Of a stretch of DNA of 64,000 nucleotides, positions 6,996 to 20,527 are shown in pieces (the first letter of the stretch is position 1; each line of letters opens with the position of its first letter). The notes below the pieces were generated by a model. It saw only the letters and a program-made list of their open reading frames with translations, made no database searches and was not told the DNA's origin. The stretch is from contig NW_026647189.1 in NCBI RefSeq assembly GCF_950295315.1, positions 868,001 through 932,000 of the forward strand, given 5' to 3'. Made by a program: the position numbers and the translations under genes. The stretch is from Erinaceus europaeus. Taxonomy: Eukaryota; Chordata; Mammalia; Eulipotyphla; Erinaceidae.

Positions 6996-9194
6996 GAAGT
7001 GAATGACCATCTTCTGGGAAGTATAGGTTTTGAACCTGAAAACTCTGTCTGTCTGTCTCTTAGTCCACAGAAAGAGCCACTAGTCCAGCCAGATCTCACG
7101 CTCAGATGGGGTGTTTTTGCCAGTCAAAGGTCTGCACAGCGCACTAGGGATTGGGCGGCCTGAGACCCAAATGTTACATTGTAGATGGACTGTTTGCAGT
7201 TCTTGCTCCCCAGGACATTGGACTGTCTCAACTCCCTCCCCTACAGCATGAAAAAAAGACTCTTGACAACCTTGGAGCAACTGGAGTGGGGGCGAGGGGA
7301 GCTGTTTGCATGTCTGCACTGCTCAGGCCCAGGTGTCTGTGGGGGTCCGTGGCAGAGGCTGTAAGGGGGCTAGGGGGCAGAAGGAGACTGTTTGAGAGGC
7401 AGGCTGCAGGCAGGGGAGCCCAGGAGTGTGTGCAGGGCTGTGTGTGTGGGTGTGGTGGCAGGGCGTTAGGGCAGGTCCCCCTGCTGGATGGTGAGATGGC
7501 AGCTGGGCTGGCCCTGGGCCCTCAGGGCTGAAGGGCAGAAGCAGGGTGGCAGTAAAGTAGCGCAGGGAGGAACACAGTAGATGTTAGTTGGGAGCTGGGG
7601 GACAGAGGGTAAGGGGAAAGGGGGCATCCTTGAGGAGGGGTCAGGACTAGAGAGTGGGGGCAGCTGGAGGCATGGAAGGTCCCAGGAATCAGGGACTGAC
7701 AGGAACAGATTCCTACACCCCCCCACTGGATAGAAGCTGCAGAAGCCAGAGCAGCAGCCCTGGCTTGCCTAGGCCAAGGGCCCTGAGTGAGTCCATCTGA
7801 GGATGAGGAAGAGGAGGAGGGGGTGGAGGAGGAGGAGGAGAAAGAGGAGGAGGAAGAGTAGGAAGAGGAGGAGGAGGAGGCGTAGGAGGAGGAGGAAGGG
7901 CAGGAGGGCAGCTGTCAGTAGGCAACGGGATTAATAGAGGCCTCCATTACGGAGGCATGTGTCCAGGCAGGCACCCACCAACCCTCAGGGGCAGCTCACG
8001 GCACCCAGGGACTTGGTGTGGGTATCTCTGGGGCGGGGACTGTCTGTCAGTCAGCAAGACTGTGTGTCAGTGCACATGGTGGGACAGGGGCCTGGCGGAC
8101 CTTGGTCCCCCGCCCTGGACTGTCAGATGCCAGCCCCATGCCCAGACACACACCAATCTGCACATAGCCCCTTGGCCCGGCCGACCAGCACCTGCTTTGG
8201 CCTGGGGCTCTGGCTCTGGTGGCTGGCCACCACCCCTCAGGTCAAGTTCAGCGTGGGGGTCATGGCTGCTGGTCAACTGGATGGGCGGGGTCCCCATGGC
8301 CTAGCAACCACATGAGCCCTCTGTGATGTCCTAGCCCCTGGCAATCTGTGCTGGCCACACTGGCACTGGGCAGCCCAACTGCCCTGCCACTAGGTCAGGC
8401 AACAGCGCCCAGACGCCTGGGCCCTGGCACAGAGGGACGGAAGGATGGGAAGACAGTGCTGACCGACGAGGGACCTCAGGGCTGGCAGCCAAGAGAAGAC
8501 AGGTGGAGGTGCGCCCGGGATCCTGGGAGCCCAGGCCAGAGCTGCCTGCATGCCTGCCTGCCTTCCTGGATGTCCGTATGCTGCCTTTGTCCAGGTAGGT
8601 TTCTCAGGTCCCCTCCAATCCTGTCCTCTCCTGTCCTCACCATCCTCTCCCCTCTCCTCTCCTCCGCACTTTGCTTCTCGCCTTTGTCTGTCCTCTCTTC
8701 CAGGTGCCCTGCTCACCAGCTCCAGCACTTGTGATGCTTCTCCAGTGACAGCTGTTCGCAACCCCTTCCACCCCCTGCCTGCCCCTAATGTGACCCAGCT
8801 CACAGGGTCTCCGGCTCATCCCACCCAAACCCACACGCCCCAACACATTCCCTGGTTCAGCCCCTCTGCCCTATTCAGCCAAACTGGGCCTTTGCAACCT
8901 ACCTATGCATCGTTGTTTCTCCTCACCATTCAAGGAGAGATCTCCTTTTGTACTTAGCTTGGTTGACTGGTGGATGGATGGATGGATGGATGGATGGATG
9001 GATGGATGGATGGATGGATGTATGAATGGATGGATAGATGTATGGGTGGATGGATGGATGGATGGGCAGGTCAATGGATCGGTTTTGTAGAGGCAGAGTA
9101 CCATATAGGGGTACTGGAGTCCGCTGGTGTCAGATCCCTAGTCAATGTCAAATGTAAAACATTAATTCATCAATAACAAAAATGAATAAGCACC

Positions 9195-9225
<31 letters not shown>

Positions 9226-10278
9226 ATATAAAAACTGGGTTAAAAAATACATGGCGTCTTTGCCTTTCTGCATATGGAATGCTGTGAGGATCTTAACAAG
9301 GAAAGCATTGTCCTGATTAACCCATTTGAAGTCGTGGAATATTTCCTTTTCCTTTTTCTTTTTTTACTTTCTATTTTCTTGATTATTCACTGGAATAAAT
9401 AGACAGGAATTGAGAGGGAAGGGAGGTAGAGAGAGTTTGAGACACAGAGAGAGACAACTGCAGCACTTCCGCACCACTTGTAAAGATTTCCCCTGGCATG
9501 TGGGAACCAGGGTGTTGAAGCCCAGTCCTCCTGCATTGTAACATGAGTGCTTAACTGGGTGTGGCACCACCTGGTACCCTTGATGGGACACTTTTTTTTA
9601 GCAATGAAAAGAAATTCTCGTGTCAAGGTAATCAATAAATGAAGAAGTAAATAAAAGTGCATTTACATTAACTCAGTGGAAACACACAGGGACATATACG
9701 TCTCTGTTACCTGTATTACATCTTCATGTATGGATTGATTGCCTCAAGGGGTTATTGCCACAGCTGAGTGCCTACGCCACGAATAATCCACAGCTCCTGC
9801 ACTCCATTTGTTCCCCTTCCGCTGCCCTTGTTGCTTGATCACTGTGGTGGTTATTGTTTTTGTTGTTGTTGTTGTTGTTACTGACCTTGCATCTGACAGA
9901 CACAAAAGGAGAGAGCAGAGGAAATACAGGGTGGGAGAGAAAGATAGAGCTCCTAAAGACCTGCTTCACCCTCTGTAAAGCGACTCCCCTGCAGGTGGCG
10001 GTCTGGGGGCCAGACCCCAAATCCTTCCACCTGTCCCCTCTATTCGTGAGCGCCACAAGCCCTTAACCCTCTGAAATACCGCCAAACCTCCCTGGATTTA
10101 CTTTTGAAGGCAGTATCACCTGCCTCGTTTTGAATCCTCATTATCCTGACGGTCAGTCCTGGAGACAGTGTCATGACACGACACACGGAGATCTCTGTTA
10201 TCAGAGAGCACCTGGAACAGCAGCTGGGGCTCTAGTGCCAGGGCAGGAGCAACTCCCCATCCACCTTCCACGGAGTCC
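6847..10278 (+). repeat. Macrosatellite unit 3
   Basis: 3,432 bp. Poly-T 6957-6992 (36 T), GGAT x12 at 8972-9019, SINE A 9342-9579, SINE B 9805-10092, CTCF-like core 9988-10001. I noticed no private substitution, so it is a good majority-sequence copy. Confidence 0.97.
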
Positions 10279-13200
10279 ACCTGCCTGCATTTTGGTCCTT
10301 TTCCCTCCAAAAAAGATTTTTCCCTTTTTTCACTTTGAAACAGGCAGGAGACAGGTTACCCAGGCAGGGGGGAAAAAAATAAAAAGCCTTTTTTTTTTTT
10401 TTTTTTTTTTTTACCGAAGTGAATGACCATCTTCTGGGAAGTATAGGTTTTGAACCTGAAAACTCTGTCTGTCTGTCTCTTAGTCCACAGAAAGAGCCAC
10501 TAGTCCAGCCAGATCTCACGCTCAGATGGGGTGTTTTTGCCAGTCAAAGGTCTGCACAGCGCACTAGGGATTGGGCGGCCTGAGACCCAAATGTTACATT
10601 GTAGATGGACTGTTTGCAGTTCTTGCTCCCCAGGACATTGGACTGTCTCAACTCCCTCCCCTACAGCATGAAAAAAAGACTCTTGACAACCTTGGAGCAA
10701 CTGGAGTGGGGGCGAGGGGAGCTGTTTGCATGTCTGCACTGCTCAGGCCCAGGTGTCTGTGGGGGTCCGTGGCAGAGGCTGTAAGGGGGCTAGGGGGCAG
10801 AAGGAGACTGTTTGAGAGGCAGGCTGCAGGCAGGGGAGCCCAGGAGTGTGTGCAGGGCTGTGTGTGTGGGTGTGGTGGCAGGGCGTTAGGGCAGGTCCCC
10901 CTGCTGGATGGTGAGATGGCAGCTGGGCTGGCCCTGGGCCCTCAGGGCTGAAGGGCAGAAGCAGGGTGGCAGTAAAGTAGCGCAGGGAGGAACACAGTAG
11001 ATGTTAGTTGGGAGCTGGGGGACAGAGGGTAAGGGGAAAGGGGGCATCCTTGAGGAGGGGTCAGGACTAGAGAGTGGGGGCAGCTGGAGGCATGGAAGGT
11101 CCCAGGAATCAGGGACTGACAGGAACAGATTCCTACACCCCCCCACTGGATAGAAGCTGCAGAAGCCAGAGCAGCAGCCCTGGCTTGCCTAGGCCAAGGG
11201 CCCTGAGTGAGTCCATCTGAGGATGAGGAAGAGGAGGAGGGGGTGGAGGAGGAGGAGGAGAAAGAGGAGGAGGAAGAGTAGGAAGAGGAGGAGGAGGAGG
11301 CGTAGGAGGAGGAGGAAGGGCAGGAGGGCAGCTGTCAGTAGGCAACGGGATTAATAGAGGCCTCCATTACGGAGGCATGTGTCCAGGCAGGCACCCACCA
11401 ACCCTCAGGGGCAGCTCACGGCACCCAGGGACTTGGTGTGGGTATCTCTGGGGCGGGGACTGTCTGTCAGTCAGCAAGACTGTGTGTCAGTGCACATGGT
11501 GGGACAGGGGCCTGGCGGACCTTGGTCCCCCGCCCTGGACTGTCAGATGCCAGCCCCATGCCCAGACACACACCAATCTGCACATAGCCCCTTGGCCCGG
11601 CCGACCAGCACCTGCTTTGGCCTGGGGCTCTGGCTCTGGTGGCTGGCCACCACCCCTCAGGTCAAGTTCAGCGTGGGGGTCATGGCTGCTGGTCAACTGG
11701 ATGGGCGGGGTCCCCATGGCCTAGCAACCACATGAGCCCTCTGTGATGTCCTAGCCCCTGGCAATCTGTGCTGGCCACACTGGCACTGGGCAGCCCAACT
11801 GCCCTGCCACTAGGTCAGGCAACAGCGCCCAGACGCCTGGGCCCTGGCACAGAGGGACGGAAGGATGGGAAGACAGTGCTGACCGACGAGGGACCTCAGG
11901 GCTGGCAGCCAAGAGAAGACAGGTGGAGGTGCGCCCGGGATCCTGGGAGCCCAGGCCAGAGCTGCCTGCATGCCTGCCTGCCTTCCTGGATGTCCGTATG
12001 CTGCCTTTGTCCAGGTAGGTTTCTCAGGTCCCCTCCAATCCTGTCCTCTCCTGTCCTCACCATCCTCTCCCCTCTCCTCTCCTCCGCACTTTGCTTCTCG
12101 CCTTTGTCTGTCCTCTCTTCCAGGTGCCCTGCTCACCAGCTCCAGCACTTGTGATGCTTCTCCAGTGACAGCTGTTCGCAACCCCTTCCACCCCCTGCCT
12201 GCCCCTAATGTGACCCAGCTCACAGGGTCTCCGGCTCATCCCACCCAAACCCACACGCCCCAACACATTCCCTGGTTCAGCCCCTCTGCCCTATTCAGCC
12301 AAACTGGGCCTTTGCAACCTACCTATGCATCGTTGTTTCTCCTCACCATTCAAGGAGAGATCTCCTTTTGTACTTAGCTTGGTTGACTGGTGGATGGATG
12401 GATGGATGGATGGATGGATGGATGGATGGATGGATGGATGGATGGATGTATGAATGGATGGATAGATGTATGGGTGGATGGATGGATGGATGGGCAGGTC
12501 AATGGATCGGTTTTGTAGAGGCAGAGTACCATATAGGGGTACTGGAGTCCGCTGGTGTCAGATCCCTAGTCAATGTCAAATGTAAAACATTAATTCATCA
12601 ATAACAAAAATGAATAAGCACCTAAATAAATAAATAAATAAATAAATAAATATAAAAACTGGGTTAAAAAATACATGGCGTCTTTGCCTTTCTGCATATG
12701 GAATGCTGTGAGGATCTTAACAAGGAAAGCATTGTCCTGATTAACCCATTTGAAGTCGTGGAATATTTCCTTTTCCTTTTTCTTTTTTTACTTTCTATTT
12801 TCTTGATTATTCACTGGAATAAATAGACAGGAATTGAGAGGGAAGGGAGGTAGAGAGAGTTTGAGACACAGAGAGAGACAACTGCAGCACTTCCGCACCA
12901 CTTGTAAAGATTTCCCCTGGCATGTGGGAACCAGGGTGTTGAAGCCCAGTCCTCCTGCATTGTAACATGAGTGCTTAACTGGGTGTGGCACCACCTGGTA
13001 CCCTTGATGGGACACTTTTTTTTAGCAATGAAAAGAAATTCTCGTGTCAAGGTAATCAATAAATGAAGAAGTAAATAAAAGTGCATTTACATTAACTCAG
13101 TGGAAACACACAGGGACATATACGTCTCTGTTACCTGTATTACATCTTCATGTATGGATTGATTGCCTCAAGGGGTTATTGCCACAGCTGAGTGCCTACG

Positions 13201-13702
13201 CCACGAATAATCCACAGCTCCTGCACTCCATTTGTTCCCCTTCCGCTGCCCTTGTTGCTTGATCACTGTGGTGGTTATTGTTTTTGTTGTTGTTGTTGTT
13301 GTTACTGACCTTGCATCTGACAGACACAAAAGGAGAGAGCAGAGGAAATACAGGGTGGGAGAGAAAGATAGAGCTCCTAAAGACCTGCTTCACCCTCTGT
13401 AAAGCGACTCCCCTGCAGGTGGCGGTCTGGGGGCCAGACCCCAAATCCTTCCACCTGTCCCCTCTATTCGTGAGCGCCACAAGCCCTTAACCCTCTGAAA
13501 TACCGCCAAACCTCCCTGGATTTACTTTTGAAGGCAGTATCACCTGCCTCGTTTTGAATCCTCATTATCCTGACGGTCAGTCCTGGAGACAGTGTCATGA
13601 CACGACACACGGAGATCTCTGTTATCAGAGAGCACCTGGAACAGCAGCTGGGGCTCTAGTGCCAGGGCAGGAGCAACTCCCCATCCACCTTCCACGGAGT
13701 CC
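10279..13702 (+). repeat. Macrosatellite unit 4
   Basis: 3,424 bp. Poly-T 10389-10412 (24 T). It has the longest GGAT block in the window, x14 at 12392-12447. SINE A 12766-13003, SINE B 13229-13516, CTCF-like core 13412-13425. No private substitution noticed. Confidence 0.97.
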
Positions 13703-13809
13703 ACCTGCCTGCATTTTGGTCCTTTTCCCTCCAAAAAAGATTTTTCCCTTTTTTCACTTTGAAACAGGCAGGAGACAGGTTACCCAGGCAGGGGGGAAAA
13801 AAATAAAAA

Positions 13810-13851
<42 letters not shown>

Positions 13852-16034
13852 GAAGTGAATGACCATCTTCTGGGAAGTATAGGTTTTGAACCTGAAAACT
13901 CTGTCTGTCTGTCTCTTAGTCCACAGAAAGAGCCACTAGTCCAGCCAGATCTCACGCTCAGATGGGGTGTTTTTGCCAGTCAAAGGTCTGCACAGCGCAC
14001 TAGGGATTGGGCGGCCTGAGACCCAAATGTTACATTGTAGATGGACTGTTTGCAGTTCTTGCTCCCCAGGACATTGGACTGTCTCAACTCCCTCCCCTAC
14101 AGCATGAAAAAAAGACTCTTGACAACCTTGGAGCAACTGGAGTGGGGGCGAGGGGAGCTGTTTGCATGTCTGCACTGCTCAGGCCCAGGTGTCTGTGGGG
14201 GTCCGTGGCAGAGGCTGTAAGGGGGCTAGGGGGCAGAAGGAGACTGTTTGAGAGGCAGGCTGCAGGCAGGGGAGCCCAGGAGTGTGTGCAGGGCTGTGTG
14301 TGTGGGTGTGGTGGCAGGGCGTTAGGGCAGGTCCCCCTGCTGGATGGTGAGATGGCAGCTGGGCTGGCCCTGGGCCCTCAGGGCTGAAGGGCAGAAGCAG
14401 GGTGGCAGTAAAGTAGCGCAGGGAGGAACACAGTAGATGTTAGTTGGGAGCTGGGGGACAGAGGGTAAGGGGAAAGGGGGCATCCTTGAGGAGGGGTCAG
14501 GACTAGAGAGTGGGGGCAGCTGGAGGCATGGAAGGTCCCAGGAATCAGGGACTGACAGGAACAGATTCCTACACCCCCCCACTGGATAGAAGCTGCAGAA
14601 GCCAGAGCAGCAGCCCTGGCTTGCCTAGGCCAAGGGCCCTGAGTGAGTCCATCTGAGGATGAGGAAGAGGAGGAGGGGGTGGAGGAGGAGGAGGAGAAAG
14701 AGGAGGAGGAAGAGTAGGAAGAGGAGGAGGAGGAGGCGTAGGAGGAGGAGGAAGGGCAGGAGGGCAGCTGTCAGTAGGCAACGGGATTAATAGAGGCCTC
14801 CATTACGGAGGCATGTGTCCAGGCAGGCACCCACCAACCCTCAGGGGCAGCTCACGGCACCCAGGGACTTGGTGTGGGTATCTCTGGGGCGGGGACTGTC
14901 TGTCAGTCAGCAAGACTGTGTGTCAGTGCACATGGTGGGACAGGGGCCTGGCGGACCTTGGTCCCCCGCCCTGGACTGTCAGATGCCAGCCCCATGCCCA
15001 GACACACACCAATCTGCACATAGCCCCTTGGCCCGGCCGACCAGCACCTGCTTTGGCCTGGGGCTCTGGCTCTGGTGGCTGGCCACCACCCCTCAGGTCA
15101 AGTTCAGCGTGGGGGTCATGGCTGCTGGTCAACTGGATGGGCGGGGTCCCCATGGCCTAGCAACCACATGAGCCCTCTGTGATGTCCTAGCCCCTGGCAA
15201 TCTGTGCTGGCCACACTGGCACTGGGCAGCCCAACTGCCCTGCCACTAGGTCAGGCAACAGTGCCCAGACGCCTGGGCCCTGGCACAGAGGGACGGAAGG
15301 ATGGGAAGACAGTGCTGACCGACGAGGGACCTCAGGGCTGGCAGCCAAGAGAAGACAGGTGGAGGTGCGCCCGGGATCCTGGGAGCCCAGGCCAGAGCTG
15401 CCTGCATGCCTGCCTGCCTTCCTGGATGTCCGTATGCTGCCTTTGTCCAGGTAGGTTTCTCAGGTCCCCTCCAATCCTGTCCTCTCCTGTCCTCACCATC
15501 CTCTCCCCTCTCCTCTCCTCCGCACTTTGCTTCTCGCCTTTGTCTGTCCTCTCTTCCAGGTGCCCTGCTCACCAGCTCCAGCACTTGTGATGCTTCTCCA
15601 GTGACAGCTGTTCGCAACCCCTTCCACCCCCTGCCTGCCCCTAATGTGACCCAGCTCACAGGGTCTCCGGCTCATCCCACCCAAACCCACACGCCCCAAC
15701 ACATTCCCTGGTTCAGCCCCTCTGCCCTATTCAGCCAAACTGGGCCTTTGCAACCTACCTATGCATCGTTGTTTCTCCTCACCATTCAAGGAGAGATCTC
15801 CTTTTGTACTTAGCTTGGTTGACTGGTGGATGGATGGATGGATGGATGGATGGATGGATGTATGAATGGATGGATAGATGTATGGGTGGATGGATGGATG
15901 GATGGGCAGGTCAATGGATCGGTTTTGTAGAGGCAGAGTACCATATAGGGGTACTGGAGTCCGCTGGTGTCAGATCCCTAGTCAATGTCAAATGTAAAAC
16001 ATTAATTCATCAATAACAAAAATGAATAAGCACC

Positions 16035-16065
<31 letters not shown>

Positions 16066-17118
16066 ATATAAAAACTGGGTTAAAAAATACATGGCGTCTT
16101 TGCCTTTCTGCATATGGAATGCTGTGAGGATCTTAACAAGGAAAGCATTGTCCTGATTAACCCATTTGAAGTCGTGGAATATTTCCTTTTCCTTTTTCTT
16201 TTTTTACTTTCTATTTTCTTGATTATTCACTGGAATAAATAGACAGGAATTGAGAGGGAAGGGAGGTAGAGAGAGTTTGAGACACAGAGAGAGACAACTG
16301 CAGCACTTCCGCACCACTTGTAAAGATTTCCCCTGGCATGTGGGAACCAGGGTGTTGAAGCCCAGTCCTCCTGCATTGTAACATGAGTGCTTAACTGGGT
16401 GTGGCACCACCTGGTACCCTTGATGGGACACTTTTTTTTAGCAATGAAAAGAAATTCTCGTGTCAAGGTAATCAATAAATGAAGAAGTAAATAAAAGTGC
16501 ATTTACATTAACTCAGTGGAAACACACAGGGACATATACGTCTCTGTTACCTGTATTACATCTTCATGTATGGATTGATTGCCTCAAGGGGTTATTGCCA
16601 CAGCTGAGTGCCTACGCCACGAATAATCCACAGCTCCTGCACTCCATTTGTTCCCCTTCTGCTGCCCTTGTTGCTTGATCACTGTGGTGGTTATTGTTTT
16701 TGTTGTTGTTGTTGTTGTTACTGACCTTGCATCTGACAGACACAAAAGGAGAGAGCAGAGGAAATACAGGGTGGGAGAGAAAGATAGAGCTCCTAAAGAC
16801 CTGCTTCACCCTCTGTAAAGCGACTCCCCTGCAGGTGGCGGTCTGGGGGCCAGACCCCAAATCCTTCCACCTGTCCCCTCTATTCGTGAGCGCCACAAGC
16901 CCTTAACCCTCAGAAATACCGCCAAACCTCCCTGGATTTACTTTTGAAGGCAGTATCACCTGCCTCGTTTTGAATCCTCATTATCCTGAGGGTCAGTCCT
17001 GGAGACAGTGTCATGACTGGACACACGGAGATCTCTGTTATCAGAGAGCACCTGGAACAGCAGCTGGGGCTCTAGTGCCAGGGCAGGAGCAACTCCCCAT
17101 CCACCTTCCACGGAGTCC
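13703..17118 (+). repeat. Macrosatellite unit 5
   Basis: 3,416 bp. Poly-T 13813-13848 (36 T), GGAT only x8 at 15828-15859, SINE A 16182-16419, SINE B 16645-16932, CTCF-like core 16828-16841. The T at 15262 (GCG to GTG, a CpG transition) is private. It shares with unit 6 the T at 16660 (CCG to CTG), CAG for CTG near 16912, GAGG for GACG near 16990, and CTGG for CACG just downstream near 17017. Confidence 0.97.
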
Positions 17119-19439
17119 ACCTGCCTGCATTTTGGTCCTTTTCCCTCCAAAAAAGATTTTTCCCTTTTTTCACTTTGAAACAGGCAGGAGACAGGTTACC
17201 CAGGCAGGGGGGAAAAAAATAAAAAGCCTTTTTTTTTTTTTTTTTTTTTTTTTACCGAAGTGAATGACCATCTTCTGGGAAGTATAGGTTTTGAACCTGA
17301 AAACTCTGTCTGTCTGTCTCTTAGTCCACAGAAAGAGCCACTAGTCCAGCCAGATCTCACGCTCAGATGGGGTGTTTTTGCCAGTCAAAGGTCTGCACAG
17401 CGCACTAGGGATTGGGCGGCCTGAGACCCAAATGTTACATTGTAGATGGACTGTTTGCAGTTCTTGCTCCCCAGGACATTGGACTGTCTCAACTCCCTCC
17501 CCTACAGCATGAAAAAAAGACTCTTGACAACCTTGGAGCAACTGGAGTGGGGGCGAGGGGAGCTGTTTGCATGTCTGCACTGCTCAGGCCCAGGTGTCTG
17601 TGGGGGTCCGTGGCAGAGGCTGTAAGGGGGCTAGGGGGCAGAAGGAGACTGTTTGAGAGGCAGGCTGCAGGCAGGGGAGCCCAGGAGTGTGTGCAGGGCT
17701 GTGTGTGTGGGTGTGGTGGCAGGGCGTTAGGGCAGGTCCCCCTGCTGGATGGTGAGATGGCAGCTGGGCTGGCCCTGGGCCCTCAGGGCTGAAGGGCAGA
17801 AGCAGGGTGGCAGTAAAGTAGCGCAGGGAGGAACACAGTAGATGTTAGTTGGGAGCTGGGGGACAGAGGGTAAGGGGAAAGGGGGCATCCTTGAGGAGGG
17901 GTCAGGACTAGAGAGTGGGGGCAGCTGGAGGCATGGAAGGTCCCAGGAATCAGGGACTGACAGGAACAGATTCCTACACCCCCCCACTGGATAGAAGCTG
18001 CAGAAGCCAGAGCAGCAGCCCTGGCTTGCCTAGGCCAAGGGCCCTGAGTGAGTCCATCTGAGGATGAGGAAGAGGAGGAGGGGGTGGAGGAGGAGGAGGA
18101 GAAAGAGGAGGAGGAAGAGTAGGAAGAGGAGGAGGAGGAGGCGTAGGAGGAGGAGGAAGGGCAGGAGGGCAGCTGTCAGTAGGCAACGGGATTAATAGAG
18201 GCCTCCATTACGGAGGCATGTGTCCAGGCAGGCACCCACCAACCCTCAGGGGCAGCTCACGGCACCCAGGGACTTGGTGTGGGTATCTCTGGGGCGGGGA
18301 CTGTCTGTCAGTCAGCAAGACTGTGTGTCAGTGCACATGGTGGGACAGGGGCCTGGCGGACCTTGGTCCCCCGCCCTGGACTGTCAGATGCCAGCCCCAT
18401 GCCCAGACACACACCAATCTGCACATAGCCCCTTGGCCCGGCCGACCAGCACCTGCTTTGGCCTGGGGCTCTGGCTCTGGTGGCTGGCCACCACCCCTCA
18501 GGTCAAGTTCAGCGTGGGGGTCATGGCTGCTGGTCAACTGGATGGGCGGGGTCCCCATGGCCTAGCAACCACATGAGCCCTCTGTGATGTCCTAGCCCCT
18601 GGCAATCTGTGCTGGCCACACTGGCACTGGGCAGCCCAACTGCCCTGCCACTAGGTCAGGCAACAGCGCCCAGACGCCTGGGCCCTGGCACAGAGGGACG
18701 GAAGGATGGGAAGACAGTGCTGACCGACGAGGGACCTCAGGGCTGGCAGCCAAGAGAAGACAGGTGGAGGTGCGCCCGGGATCCTGGGAGCCCAGGCCAG
18801 AGCTGCCTGCATGCCTGCCTGCCTTCCTGGATGTCCGTATGCTGCCTTTGTCCAGGTAGGTTTCTCAGGTCCCCTCCAATCCTGTCCTCTCCTGTCCTCA
18901 CCATCCTCTCCCCTCTCCTCTCCTCCGCACTTTGCTTCTCGCCTTTGTCTGTCCTCTCTTCCAGGTGCCCTGCTCACCAGCTCCAGCACTTGTGATGCTT
19001 CTCCAGTGACAGCTGTTCGCAACCCCTTCCACCCCCTGCCTGCCCCTAATGTGACCCAGCTCACAGGGTCTCCGGCTCATCCCACCCAAACCCACACGCC
19101 CCAACACATTCCCTGGTTCAGCCCCTCTGCCCTATTCAGCCAAACTGGGCCTTTGCAACCTACCTATGCATCGTTGTTTCTCCTCACCATTCAAGGAGAG
19201 ATCTCCTTTTGTACTTAGCTTGGTTGACTGGTGGATGGATGGATGGATGGATGGATGGATGGATGTATGAATGGATGGATAGATGTATGGGTGGATGGAT
19301 GGATGGATGGGCAGGTCAATGGATCGGTTTTGTAGAGGCAGAGTACCATATAGGGGTACTGGAGTCCGCTGGTGTCAGATCCCTAGTCAATGTCAAATGT
19401 AAAACATTAATTCATCAATAACAAAAATGAATAAGCACC

Positions 19440-19474
<35 letters not shown>

Positions 19475-20527
19475 ATATAAAAACTGGGTTAAAAAATACA
19501 TGGCGTCTTTGCCTTTCTGCATATGGAATGCTGTGAGGATCTTAACAAGGAAAGCATTGTCCTGATTAACCCATTTGAAGTCGTGGAATATTTCCTTTTC
19601 CTTTTTCTTTTTTTACTTTCTATTTTCTTGATTATTCACTGGAATAAATAGACAGGAATTGAGAGGGAAGGGAGGTAGAGAGAGTTTGAGACACAGAGAG
19701 AGACAACTGCAGCACTTCCGCACCACTTGTAAAGATTTCCCCTGGCATGTGGGAACCAGGGTGTTGAAGCCCAGTCCTCCTGCATTGTAACATGAGTGCT
19801 TAACTGGGTGTGGCACCACCTGGTACCCTTGATGGGACACTTTTTTTTAGCAATGAAAAGAAATTCTCGTGTCAAGGTAATCAATAAATGAAGAAGTAAA
19901 TAAAAGTGCATTTACATTAACTCAGTGGAAACACACAGGGACATATACGTCTCTGTTACCTGTATTACATCTTCATGTATGGATTGATTGCCTCAAGGGG
20001 TTATTGCCACAGCTGAGTGCCTACGCCACGAATAATCCACAGCTCCTGCACTCCATTTGTTCCCCTTCTGCTGCCCTTGTTGCTTGATCACTGTGGTGGT
20101 TATTGTTTTTGTTGTTGTTGTTGTTGTTACTGACCTTGCATCTGACAGACACAAAAGGAGAGAGCAGAGGAAATACAGGGTGGGAGAGAAAGATAGAGCT
20201 CCTAAAGACCTGCTTCACCCTCTGTAAAGCGACTCCCCTGCAGGTGGCGGTCTGGGGGCCAGACCCCAAATCCTTCCACCTGTCCCCTCTATTCGTGAGC
20301 GCCACAAGCCCTTAACCCTCAGAAATACCGCCAAACCTCCCTGGATTTACTTTTGAAGGCAGTATCACCTGCCTCGTTTTGAATCCTCATTATCCTGAGG
20401 GTCAGTCCTGGAGACAGTGTCATGACTGGACACACGGAGATCTCTGTTATCAGAGAGCACCTGGAACAGCAGCTGGGGCTCTAGTGCCAGGGCAGGAGCA
20501 ACTCCCCATCCACCTTCCACGGAGTCC
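17119..20527 (+). repeat. Macrosatellite unit 6
   Basis: 3,409 bp. Poly-T 17229-17253 (25 T), GGAT x8 at 19233-19264, SINE A 19591-19828, SINE B 20054-20341, CTCF-like core 20237-20250. It carries the same linked variants as unit 5: T at 20069, A at 20321, G at 20399 and the CTGG change. It also has the same short GGAT block, so it is unit 5's closest relative. Confidence 0.97.
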
